NCBI GenBank assembly: GCA_029268165.1
Contig: JAJUGM010000135.1
Coordinates: 1 to 8,407, forward strand
DNA from: Bacteroidota bacterium
Lineage (GTDB): Bacteria; Bacteroidota; Bacteroidia; Bacteroidales; UBA10428
DNA length: 8,407 nt
Direction of reading: 5' to 3'
Positions 1-7,202 of this stretch are shown one piece after another (position 1 is the stretch's first letter; each line of letters opens with the position of its first letter). Below the pieces are notes generated by a model that saw nothing but the letters and a program-made list of their open reading frames with translations, was not told the DNA's origin and searched no databases. The position numbers and the translations under genes are program-made.

Positions 1-1
1 A

Positions 2-121
2 TGGCTCCTGTAATGCTTTAGCTGCGGTGCTCCATTCGTAGGAATACCCCGCTACGCTTGTTATATCCGAAATGTTACCTAAACTAACTGATGACTTTGC
101 TCTGCCATGACAAAGTCGGTC
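2..121 (-). CDS. Fragment of a Bacteroidota Ig-like repeat protein on the reverse strand
   Basis: Read on the minus strand from 121 down to 2, this stretch is open for 40 codons. It begins DRLCHGRAKSSVSLG, and about ten residues later continues GYSYEWSTAAKALQEP. This resembles a repeat common in secreted Bacteroidota proteins, in which a D-x-x-x-C-x-G segment leads to a 'sSVsLG' strand and then a 'GYsYxWspaxxL' strand. The minus-strand frame is closed just upstream by a stop at 125-127, next to the point where the plus-strand gene becomes recognisable. The fragment runs off the left edge. It could be a real neighbouring gene end, an inverted piece of the same giant gene, or a chimeric join made during amplification or assembly. 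The family likeness is judged by eye and the piece is short, so confidence is modest. Confidence 0.4.
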
Positions 122-3100
122 ATTTTACATTATCAACCACATCAGGCCTTTCAGGAAGCGGCAATGGCACAGCTTCATTAAGTTATTCAGGAACACTTAC
201 CAGCATAAACAATGCTCTTAACGGTTCGTCCTTTAAGGGTACTGAAAATTATACTGGTAGTGCTTCTGTAACAATTGCAGCCAATGACGGCAGCGGAGGC
301 ACCGACTCTGAAACCATTAACATTACGGTAACAGGTGTTAACGACCCGCCGGTTGCAAGTAGTGTAAACATAACACCAACAGACAATAGAATAGGTATAT
401 TAAATACCGGTAATTATACTTATACCGACCCTGATGGAGACCCCGAAGGCACATCAACTTATAAATGGTACCGGGCTAATACCTCCGACGGAACCGGGGC
501 AGTGGCTATATCGGGAGCAACAGCAAAAACCTACACAACAACCATGAACGATGACGGGAAATACATTAGTTTTGAAGTTACACCGGTTGATAATAAAGGG
601 GGTGTTGGCACACCGGTGAAGAGTGCCTTTAAATATATCAATGAAGCGCCTGTAGCCTCAGGTGCATATATCTATGTTCCCCCGCAAGGAGCTGAAGTAG
701 GACAAACCATCAGAGGGCGTTTTACATACATCGATAAAGAATCTGATCCACGGGGCAATGCAATTTACCAATGGTACCGTTCAGACTCTCCTGATCCAAA
801 TCCATCCAGCCCTGGAACGGTTATTGGTACTGATTCTACATATAAAATAAAGAGTGCTGATGGCGGAAAATATATCTGGTTTTATGTTAAACCTGTTGCC
901 ACCTCGGGCTCAACTCCGGGTGATTCGGCTTGGAGTAACGCAATAGGACCTGTGGGTGCATTCAGTGCCAGTATTTCAGGCACAGCTTCATATTGCCCCG
1001 GTTTAACCATGCCGATAACTCTGACCATCACAGGAGGAATTTCGCCTTATGCAGCAACACTAAGACGAAGCGGCAGCTCACTAAATAAAGACACAGTAAT
1101 CAGCGGAATAAGCGTTTCTCCTTATACTATTCAGGTCAAAATTCCGGGCATATACACACTTTTAAGCGTAACTGATGCCGATGAAGAGTCAGCTGTTATT
1201 TCAGGGACAACGGTAACGCTTTCCAATTACGCAAAACCTACGGTTAAAATTACCGGCTCAGCTCAGATATGTTCCGGCGCTTCCACACAATTGCTTATTG
1301 ATTTTGTTGCAGGCAGTTCGCCCTGGTCCTTCTCCTTAAGAAAAAATCTTGACACGCCAGTAACTTACTCAAACGTCACTAAAGATACATCAATTACAGT
1401 TACCCTTTCAGGCCAATATAAGATTGTAAGCCTGAGTGACCGTTACTGTACCGGTGATACTGTATCCGGATTTGGTACTGCAACCGTCAGTTATATCACT
1501 TCGCCGTTAGCTACCTTGTCAGGCACTGATACTGTCTGCCCTGGTGATACAGCAAGGCTGAATGTCAGCCTTACGGGAACAGCTCCCTGGAGCATTACTT
1601 ATTTACGCAACGGGCTTAATCCGCAGACTGTAAATAACATCACCCAGCCAAATTATACATTAAAGGTTGTTGGCGATGGCACCTATACCTTATTGGCTGT
1701 TTCAGATGCTATAAGGTCAGGCTGTGTATCAGGCAGCGGCAAGGTAGTACACAGGACAGTTCCCACAGCAAATATTACCGGCGTGGCTACTATTTGTGAA
1801 CATACTACTTATGGTATAAGAGTGACACTTACAGGTACACAGCCCTGGAATTTCAGCTACCACAGAGGTTCAGAACCTGGCACCCAGATAACTGATGTAG
1901 CGGCATCACCGTATTTTATAACTGTAAGTAAGGCAGGTACCTATACGCTGATTGATGTGTATGATAAATATTGCAAAGGAACCGTTTCAGGCAGTGCGGT
2001 CATAACGGTTACACCGGCTCCAAATGTCACAATTACAGGACTTAGCCCTGCTTATAGTTTGCAGACATCTTGGGATACAGCATATGTTAATCCCGCGGGC
2101 GGACAATTCCCTGATGGATATAATACTGGTGTGATTAAAATAAATTCTTCAACATATCTCTTCCTGCCACCAATTGCCGGAGCAGGTGTACACACCCTGA
2201 TTTATGAATATCGTGATCCGTCTACACTATGTTATGGATATGACACAGTAGCGATTGCTGTATTAGAAGCCAATGCAGATATAGTATTCCCTGAGAATGA
2301 CACAAAGAAGTTTTTCTGTTACAGTGAACAGCCGTTCATTATTACCGGTTATAATACAGCCAATGCTACCGGTAGCTTTTCAATAAGCGGAGGCACAGGG
2401 CTTGTTGATCATAACGACAATACGGCAACCATATATCCGTCGCAACTTGCAAGCGGCAAATATACTGTAACCTATACTTATTATGAAGATGGCGCACCGT
2501 TATCGATTAATGAACAATTTGAAGTTGAATACGTCAGAAACATCTGGTTTGTCGGCTTTGACCGGACATCTTTCTGTGACAATGAAACTTCTTTTAAACT
2601 GAATGGCAACGAGCCTGAAGGTATTTTTTCGGGCAGGGCAGTTTATGGCAACATCAGTTCAGGCTTTTATTTTGATCCCAAACTTACTACACCAGGACCC
2701 GATACCGTATTTTATACTTATACAACAACCAAAGGCTGTTCGCGCCAGGTATTCAAGGCTGTTACCATACGTGATGCGGCCGAAATTAATTTCACGGTTA
2801 ATGATACCTGTGTTGCTCAAAACAATTCTGATTCCACTGCTTTTATCAATCTGACAATATTCACCGATCCAGTTGTGTCGTGGTTATGGAATTTTGATGA
2901 TGTGGCAAGCGGAACCAGCAATACTTCAACACTCAAAAACCCGAAACATAAATACACTTCGGCCGGAAGGCGTGATGTAACGCTTTCAGCAACTACCTCG
3001 CAGGGATGTACAAGTACCCGTGAAATACGTCTAAATTTCGGTGACAGGCCCGATGCTGATTTTGAGTGGACAACCGAATGTTTCCACCCAGGTCAAAAGG

Positions 3101-4869
3101 TTAAATTTATTAATACCTCTTTCATTAATCCCGATAAGGGCACTATCATTGACAACAAGTGGAAATTTTATTCAGGCCAGGCGTATGACAGCATTCTATC
3201 GCAGCATGCTGAATATCTATATTCAGCCGTTGGGGATTACCATGTTGAATTGATTGTCCGCACAAACTATGGATGCACTGATACCATGCTAAAAACCTTG
3301 CCTCTTAAGCCAACAATTAAGATAAACAGCGAGCAGGCATATTACGAAAATTTTGAAGACGGCTTAAATGGCTGGATAATCAACAACGATGCCACCGGAG
3401 TTAATTCCTGGACATTTGGCGAGCCAACCGAAGGCTTCATAGGTGCAGCGTCAGGCAAAAATGCATGGTTTACGCATATTACAACTGACCCGTCACCCAA
3501 AGAACAATCATGGGTTACTTCGCCATGTTTTGATTTTTCATCAGCCTTAAAGCCCATGATAAAATTCAATTTCTGGAGATTGTTTAATCCCAATGTTGCA
3601 CGCGATGGGGCCGTGCTTCAATACACGGCCGACAGTGGCAAAACATGGGTTAATACAGGCCAATATCTTGAAGGGATTAACTGGTTTAACGATTTTAATA
3701 TCAGCGGAAAACCAGGGGATCAGTATATCGGTTGGGCAAAAACAGTTGACAATTCCTGGACAGAAGCAAGGCATGACCTTGATATGGTCAGAGGACTGAA
3801 GGATATCCAGTTCCGTTTTGCTTATGGCTCTGACGGAACAGCAAGGGGCAATGAAGGCATTGCTTTTGATAATGTATGGATCGGTGAACGCAACAAGATG
3901 ATACTGATGGAACATTTTACCAACTCAAGCGATCAATTATCAAGGCAGGCTGACTCATTGCTTAATCATCTTGCCAACAGCAATCCTTTGGATATTGTAG
4001 ATGTTCAATACCATACTGCATATCCGGGATACGACCCGTTTAACGAACAGAATATACTCGACCCCACATCGCGATCATTTTATTATGGACTGACCACCAG
4101 CATACCTTCAACCATAATGAACGGAGGCACTAATGCAGCATTCAGGTTTGATTACAATACCAGGCCCCTGGATCCGGTTCTGATTAAAACGCAAGCACTT
4201 TCAGACCCTAAATTCAGAATCAGACTGCACATTGAAAAACAGCAGGATGCAATAGCTATTACTGCAGAGGTAACCGCCCTGCAAGAAATTATCAATCGGG
4301 AGTTAACCTTGCATGTTGCTGTTATTGAAAGAGTTGTAAAAGGGATAACTGGCATAAACGGACAAACTGTTTTTGAAAGTGTATTGAAACAAATGTTACC
4401 TGATGCAGGCGGCACAACCTACCTGAAGAACTGGAACCCTGGGGACTATGAAACACTTTCATTTACGTGGCCTTATAATAATGTATATAACCCTGATGAA
4501 ATAAGAGTTGTTGCATTCGTGCAGGATGAACAAACACAGGAAATTTATCAGGCCGCTATTGATATTACAGACCCGATTGTCTCCCTTGAAAATGACAAAA
4601 AAATTGTTGAACAGGAAATACAGTTTGTTATTTTCCCCAATCCCTCAGGCAACAAAATGGTTTATCTAAGATTCAACGAAGCACCAGTTAAGAAATCCTA
4701 TTTATATCTTTATGATAATACAGGTAAAATAGTTGCCATTGAGGAAATTGATTCAGGAATTAAATTGCATCAACTGAATCTGGAAAAGTATGCTGATGGA
4801 TTATATGTTATCAGTGTTTTATCAGACAGTAAGTTTATTGGCACACAAAAACTGATAATTGCCCGGTAG
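91..4869 (+). CDS. Giant multidomain surface protein with T9SS sorting domain, 5'-truncated
   Basis: This is the 3' part of an adhesin-like T9SS cargo, 1592 codons from the first ATG. That ATG is probably not the true start: a stop lies at 85-87, there is no signal peptide, and the reading begins inside a cadherin-like module ending VNDPPV (83-88). Modules in order, by residue: two Ig-like modules with KWYR (125-128) and QWYR (227-230); four tandem repeats (291-642); three beta-sandwich modules (about 646-895); two PKD-type domains (about 898-1079), the first with WLWNFDD (931-937) and NPKHKY (950-955); a MAM-like jellyroll (1084-1267); an Omp28/thioredoxin-like domain (about 1270-1500) with VQYHTAYPGYDPF and the YYG...IPSTIMNGG segment; and a type A sorting domain (about 1505-1592) with FPNPSG (1515-1520) and GLYVISV. 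The sorting domain implies export across the outer membrane by the PorU-dependent T9SS and attachment or release at the cell surface. Ligand binding or adhesion is inferred from the module types; the actual partner is unknown. Confidence 0.9.
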   Translation: MTLLCHDKVGHFTLSTTSGLSGSGNGTASLSYSGTLTSINNALNGSSFKGTENYTGSASVTIAANDGSGGTDSETINITVTGVNDPPVASSVNITPTDNRIGILNTGNYTYTDPDGDPEGTSTYKWYRANTSDGTGAVAISGATAKTYTTTMNDDGKYISFEVTPVDNKGGVGTPVKSAFKYINEAPVASGAYIYVPPQGAEVGQTIRGRFTYIDKESDPRGNAIYQWYRSDSPDPNPSSPGTVIGTDSTYKIKSADGGKYIWFYVKPVATSGSTPGDSAWSNAIGPVGAFSASISGTASYCPGLTMPITLTITGGISPYAATLRRSGSSLNKDTVISGISVSPYTIQVKIPGIYTLLSVTDADEESAVISGTTVTLSNYAKPTVKITGSAQICSGASTQLLIDFVAGSSPWSFSLRKNLDTPVTYSNVTKDTSITVTLSGQYKIVSLSDRYCTGDTVSGFGTATVSYITSPLATLSGTDTVCPGDTARLNVSLTGTAPWSITYLRNGLNPQTVNNITQPNYTLKVVGDGTYTLLAVSDAIRSGCVSGSGKVVHRTVPTANITGVATICEHTTYGIRVTLTGTQPWNFSYHRGSEPGTQITDVAASPYFITVSKAGTYTLIDVYDKYCKGTVSGSAVITVTPAPNVTITGLSPAYSLQTSWDTAYVNPAGGQFPDGYNTGVIKINSSTYLFLPPIAGAGVHTLIYEYRDPSTLCYGYDTVAIAVLEANADIVFPENDTKKFFCYSEQPFIITGYNTANATGSFSISGGTGLVDHNDNTATIYPSQLASGKYTVTYTYYEDGAPLSINEQFEVEYVRNIWFVGFDRTSFCDNETSFKLNGNEPEGIFSGRAVYGNISSGFYFDPKLTTPGPDTVFYTYTTTKGCSRQVFKAVTIRDAAEINFTVNDTCVAQNNSDSTAFINLTIFTDPVVSWLWNFDDVASGTSNTSTLKNPKHKYTSAGRRDVTLSATTSQGCTSTREIRLNFGDRPDADFEWTTECFHPGQKVKFINTSFINPDKGTIIDNKWKFYSGQAYDSILSQHAEYLYSAVGDYHVELIVRTNYGCTDTMLKTLPLKPTIKINSEQAYYENFEDGLNGWIINNDATGVNSWTFGEPTEGFIGAASGKNAWFTHITTDPSPKEQSWVTSPCFDFSSALKPMIKFNFWRLFNPNVARDGAVLQYTADSGKTWVNTGQYLEGINWFNDFNISGKPGDQYIGWAKTVDNSWTEARHDLDMVRGLKDIQFRFAYGSDGTARGNEGIAFDNVWIGERNKMILMEHFTNSSDQLSRQADSLLNHLANSNPLDIVDVQYHTAYPGYDPFNEQNILDPTSRSFYYGLTTSIPSTIMNGGTNAAFRFDYNTRPLDPVLIKTQALSDPKFRIRLHIEKQQDAIAITAEVTALQEIINRELTLHVAVIERVVKGITGINGQTVFESVLKQMLPDAGGTTYLKNWNPGDYETLSFTWPYNNVYNPDEIRVVAFVQDEQTQEIYQAAIDITDPIVSLENDKKIVEQEIQFVIFPNPSGNKMVYLRFNEAPVKKSYLYLYDNTGKIVAIEEIDSGIKLHQLNLEKYADGLYVISVLSDSKFIGTQKLIIAR
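107..123. repeat. Short inverted repeat at the apparent strand-switch point
   Basis: ATGAC at 107-111 is mirrored by GTCAT at 119-123 across a 7-base loop. It lies where reverse-strand coding likeness (up to about 121) gives way to forward-strand coding likeness (from about 118). A 5-base arm occurs often by chance, so only its position makes it notable. Short inverted homologies like this are typical of fold-back chimeras. Confidence 0.4.
961..2016 (+). repeat. Four tandem Ig-like protein repeats of 86-92 residues
   Basis: Residues 291-642 of the giant surface protein form four diverged copies. The first conserved cysteine falls at 302, 394, 483 and 569, giving spacings of 92, 89 and 86. 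Each copy opens with a (I/L)(S/T)G...C strand, has a central aromatic core (SPYAATLRR, SPWSFSLRK, APWSITYLR, QPWNFSYHR), and closes with a 'Y(T/K)(L/I)..(V/L).D' strand leading to a VSG or ISG turn. Copies 2-4 carry a second cysteine near that turn (DRYC, SGCVSG, DKYC), which suggests a disulfide within each module. Copy 1 has DADEESAVISG there and lacks it. The copies differ at the nucleotide level, so this is an old expansion. Confidence 0.8.
2098..2769 (+). repeat. Three beta-sandwich modules of the 'G-x-F-S-G' type
   Basis: Residues about 670-893 hold three related stretches, recognisable from GGQFPDG (670), GSFSISGG (761) and GIFSGRAVY (844). The aligned phenylalanines are at 673, 763 and 846, spaced 90 and 83. 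Each is followed about 20-25 residues later by a proline-containing strand (FLPPIAGAGVHTLIYEY, IYPSQLASGKYTVTYTYY, FDPKLTTPGPDTVFYTYT). This is the familiar Bacteroidota pattern in which a 'G.FsG' strand is followed by 'f.P...G.G...i.Y.y'. Boundaries are approximate. Confidence 0.6.
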
Positions 4870-4987
4870 ATAGTATATTTTAAAACAGAAATATTAAATT
4901 TCATTACAGAATTAAAAGTAATATTTTATAAAAGTAATTTATAATAACAAAACTGAGCTATAAGTAACAGATAGTATTGTTTTAGCC
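4870..4987. other. AT-rich spacer with a 10-base direct repeat
   Basis: This 118-base spacer between the giant surface protein and the barrel protein has no coding potential that I can support. TAAAAGTAAT occurs exactly at 4913-4922 and 4929-4938, a 16-base period, with a partial copy (TAAGTAA) at 4961-4967. I see no good Bacteroidota promoter (TTTG, then TAnnTTTG) and no strong GC-rich terminator hairpin. The repeat may be chance in such AT-rich DNA. Confidence 0.4.
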
Positions 4988-7045
4988 ATGTTAAGGGTAA
5001 TGTTAATATTTATTCAGGCTATGTCATTATATATATACGGTATTTCACAGAACGTTACCTGTGACCCTGCGACTGCCCTGGAATCTGTTATTGAGGTTAT
5101 ACAGGAAGATCAGAATCTGCCTGAAGATTATCAGGATTTTCAGGACCATTTAAATTATTATATTGAGAATCCATTAAACCTGAATACTGCAGACAGGGAA
5201 GACCTTGAAAAATTCTTTTTCCTTACAGATTTTCAAATTCAAAGTTTATTAGATTACCGTAAAAATCACGGGCAAATATTGACACTTTATGAATTGCCTT
5301 TAATTTATGGATTTGATAGTAGCACGGTATACTATTTACTTCCTTATGTTAAAGTTGGCGAAATAGGGATACATAAATCATTAAAATTTAATAATCTGAT
5401 AAAACATGGCAGAAACGAATTTGTTTGTAATCTCACGGGTAATTTTTTAAAAAACGTTGATTCAACTGAGACTTTGCAATTATCAGACAAATGTTACGGA
5501 GCTCCGTATCGTTTCTTAATAAAGTATCGTTATCATTATCAGCAATATATAAGATTCGGCTTAACAATGGAAAAGGATGCAGGCGAGGATTTTTTTCGTG
5601 GTTCAAATCCTTACGGATTCGATTTTTATTCCGGTTATCTCGAGGTTAAAAACAGAGGGTTCCTGAAATCGTGCATTATTGGCGATTATCAGGTTAATAA
5701 CGGCCAGGGATTGACAATATGGACAGGTTATTCTTTTAGCAAAACCCCATACCCGACACTGCTATATAAACGCGCTGAAACAGTAAAACCCTATTCATCA
5801 TCTGATGAGAACCGTTTTCTCAGAGGTATTGCCCTGTCATTCGTTTATCGTAAGATTACTTTGTCCACATTTTATTCTCTGAAAACACTTGATGCAAATA
5901 TTACTGATACAGTTGGGTCAAAGCGATATATATTCTCATCATTTCAGGAAACAGGATACCACCGCAACGGCGCTGAAATTGCTGATGAAGATGCAATAAC
6001 TGAACAAGCTGCAGGTGGTATTGTTGTATACCGGAACAATCGCCTGCGTATTGGTTCATCATTTGTTCATTACTTATTCAATGGTTACAAACAGAAACCT
6101 GATGAGCCTTACAAGCACTATGAATTCTGTGGTAATCAGCTCACCAGCGCGGGTGTTGATTACAGCTATTTGTCAAAAAAATATCAATTATATGGCGAGG
6201 CATCATGGAGTAATCATGCATTTGCCGCAGTAACCGGCATGATGTTAAATGCTCATTACCGGGTAGTTTTTTCTTTACTTCATCGCTATTATGATCCTGC
6301 ATTTTTTTCACGATATTCAGGTGCCATGAGCGAAAACTCGAAACCGGTAAATGAAAATGCAATCTATCTGGGTACTATCCTACAGGCATTTCGGCAATTG
6401 AAAATAACTGCTTATGCCGATTTTTTCAGCTTTCCATGGTTAACTTATCTTGTCCAAAAACCTTCTTCAGGGGATGAAATGATGATACAGGCAGATTTTG
6501 ACGCTCAAAACAATCTGTCATTTTATATACGGATGTTGACAAAATCAAAAATTATAAATTACCTGCCCGAAGGCTCACATTCAATGCATTCTCAGATGCA
6601 GCAGATTACTTCAGTAAGGTTTCAGACCAACTGGATACTGCAAAGAAATTTTCAGCTCAGAAACCGTATGGAATACAAATCGGTAAACAATCAGTTCTCA
6701 ACAGATTCAAAAGGATTTTTAATGTATCAGGACATCATGCTCAGGTTCCGCAGATTGCCCATGCAATTGTTCCTTCGGTTTCTGATGTTCAGTACGGGGG
6801 CTTATGAAAGCAGGATATACTGTTTTGAAAACGACCTGTTATATACCTACACAGCACCGGCCTTTTACGATGAAGGTTACCGAAGCTATTTGTTATTGAG
6901 CTATCATGTATTTAAAAATATAGATTTCAGGCTGAAAGCAGGTTATACAAGCATTGAAAATACTATGTCAAAACAGACTGAAAAAAGTCAGTCAAGAAAT
7001 GGCCAGAAGATGGAGTATAAAATTCAATTACGGATGTTGTTTTAG
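4988..7045 (+). CDS. Predicted outer-membrane beta-barrel protein with degenerate helix-hairpin-helix region
   Basis: This 685-residue protein is of unknown function. It starts with a hydrophobic stretch ending near YIYGISQ (about residues 14-21) that reads as a Sec signal peptide, supporting this ATG. Residues 59-123 form a ComEA-like helix-hairpin-helix pair: NPLNLNTADREDL (61-73), LLDYRKNHGQ (87-96), YELPLIYGF (101-109) and LLPYVKV (117-123). The usual GIG-type hairpins are replaced by FFFLTD (76-81) and YGFDSS (107-112). The rest is rich in alternating aromatic and polar strands, with family-like motifs GDYQVNNGQGL (232-242) and TGYHRNGAE (322-330). It ends in a strand with a terminal phenylalanine (QLRMLF), as expected for a barrel inserted by the BAM complex. 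The layout matches Bacteroidota proteins usually annotated only as 'helix-hairpin-helix domain-containing protein'. It lies 118 bases after the surface protein gene and 157 before the receptor gene. Barrel and location are inferred from strand pattern; a DNA-related role is not supported. Confidence 0.85.
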   Translation: MLRVMLIFIQAMSLYIYGISQNVTCDPATALESVIEVIQEDQNLPEDYQDFQDHLNYYIENPLNLNTADREDLEKFFFLTDFQIQSLLDYRKNHGQILTLYELPLIYGFDSSTVYYLLPYVKVGEIGIHKSLKFNNLIKHGRNEFVCNLTGNFLKNVDSTETLQLSDKCYGAPYRFLIKYRYHYQQYIRFGLTMEKDAGEDFFRGSNPYGFDFYSGYLEVKNRGFLKSCIIGDYQVNNGQGLTIWTGYSFSKTPYPTLLYKRAETVKPYSSSDENRFLRGIALSFVYRKITLSTFYSLKTLDANITDTVGSKRYIFSSFQETGYHRNGAEIADEDAITEQAAGGIVVYRNNRLRIGSSFVHYLFNGYKQKPDEPYKHYEFCGNQLTSAGVDYSYLSKKYQLYGEASWSNHAFAAVTGMMLNAHYRVVFSLLHRYYDPAFFSRYSGAMSENSKPVNENAIYLGTILQAFRQLKITAYADFFSFPWLTYLVQKPSSGDEMMIQADFDAQNNLSFYIRMLTKSKIINYLPEGSHSMHSQMQQITSVRFQTNWILQRNFQLRNRMEYKSVNNQFSTDSKGFLMYQDIMLRFRRLPMQLFLRFLMFSTGAYESRIYCFENDLLYTYTAPAFYDEGYRSYLLLSYHVFKNIDFRLKAGYTSIENTMSKQTEKSQSRNGQKMEYKIQLRMLF

Positions 7046-7142
7046 TTTAATTCTTTTGTTTTGGCCCGATTGTCTGATTTATAAGCCAATTGGTCGATTT
7101 TACTATTTAAATTCCAAATTTCTTTATCAATTTTGTACCGCG

Positions 7143-7164
7143 ATTAATCATTTTAATGATTGGT
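7143..7164. terminator. Weak AT-rich hairpin in the spacer, possible terminator
   Basis: AATCAT (7146-7151) and ATGATT (7156-7161) pair perfectly around a TTTA loop. Two wobble pairs and one A-T pair extend the stem to nine. A T-rich stretch follows (GTTTATGTTTATAT). The stem has a single G-C pair, so termination would be weak. It also lies about 100 bases past the barrel gene's stop and about 40 bases before the receptor's start, so it may be a leader structure or chance. The rest of the 7046-7202 spacer shows only AT-rich sequence, including the palindrome CCAATTGG near 7086-7093. Confidence 0.2.
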
Positions 7165-7202
7165 TTGTTTATGTTTATATATTGTTTAAGAAAATTAGGG
7201 AT

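Noticed and set aside
2603..3253. Two short plus-strand open frames overlapping the PKD region
   Set aside because: They are out of frame with the recognised PKD-type domains, which explain the sequence, and show no family likeness of their own.
3547..3915. A 122-codon reverse-strand open frame inside the giant surface gene
   Set aside because: It lies entirely within well-supported coding sequence for the jellyroll domain on the plus strand, and its product has no recognisable domain or signal. It is a shadow frame.
5162..5356. A competence (ComEA) DNA-uptake role for the HhH-containing protein
   Set aside because: The GIG hairpins needed for DNA backbone contact are absent, the protein is far longer than ComEA, and most of it looks like a barrel.
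7132..7167. Possible Bacteroidota promoter before the receptor: TTTG at 7132-7135 and TTGGTTTG at 7160-7167
   Set aside because: The -7-like element differs from TAnnTTTG at the key A, and the 24-base gap is longer than the usual spacing of about 19-21, so the match is no better than expected in T-rich DNA.
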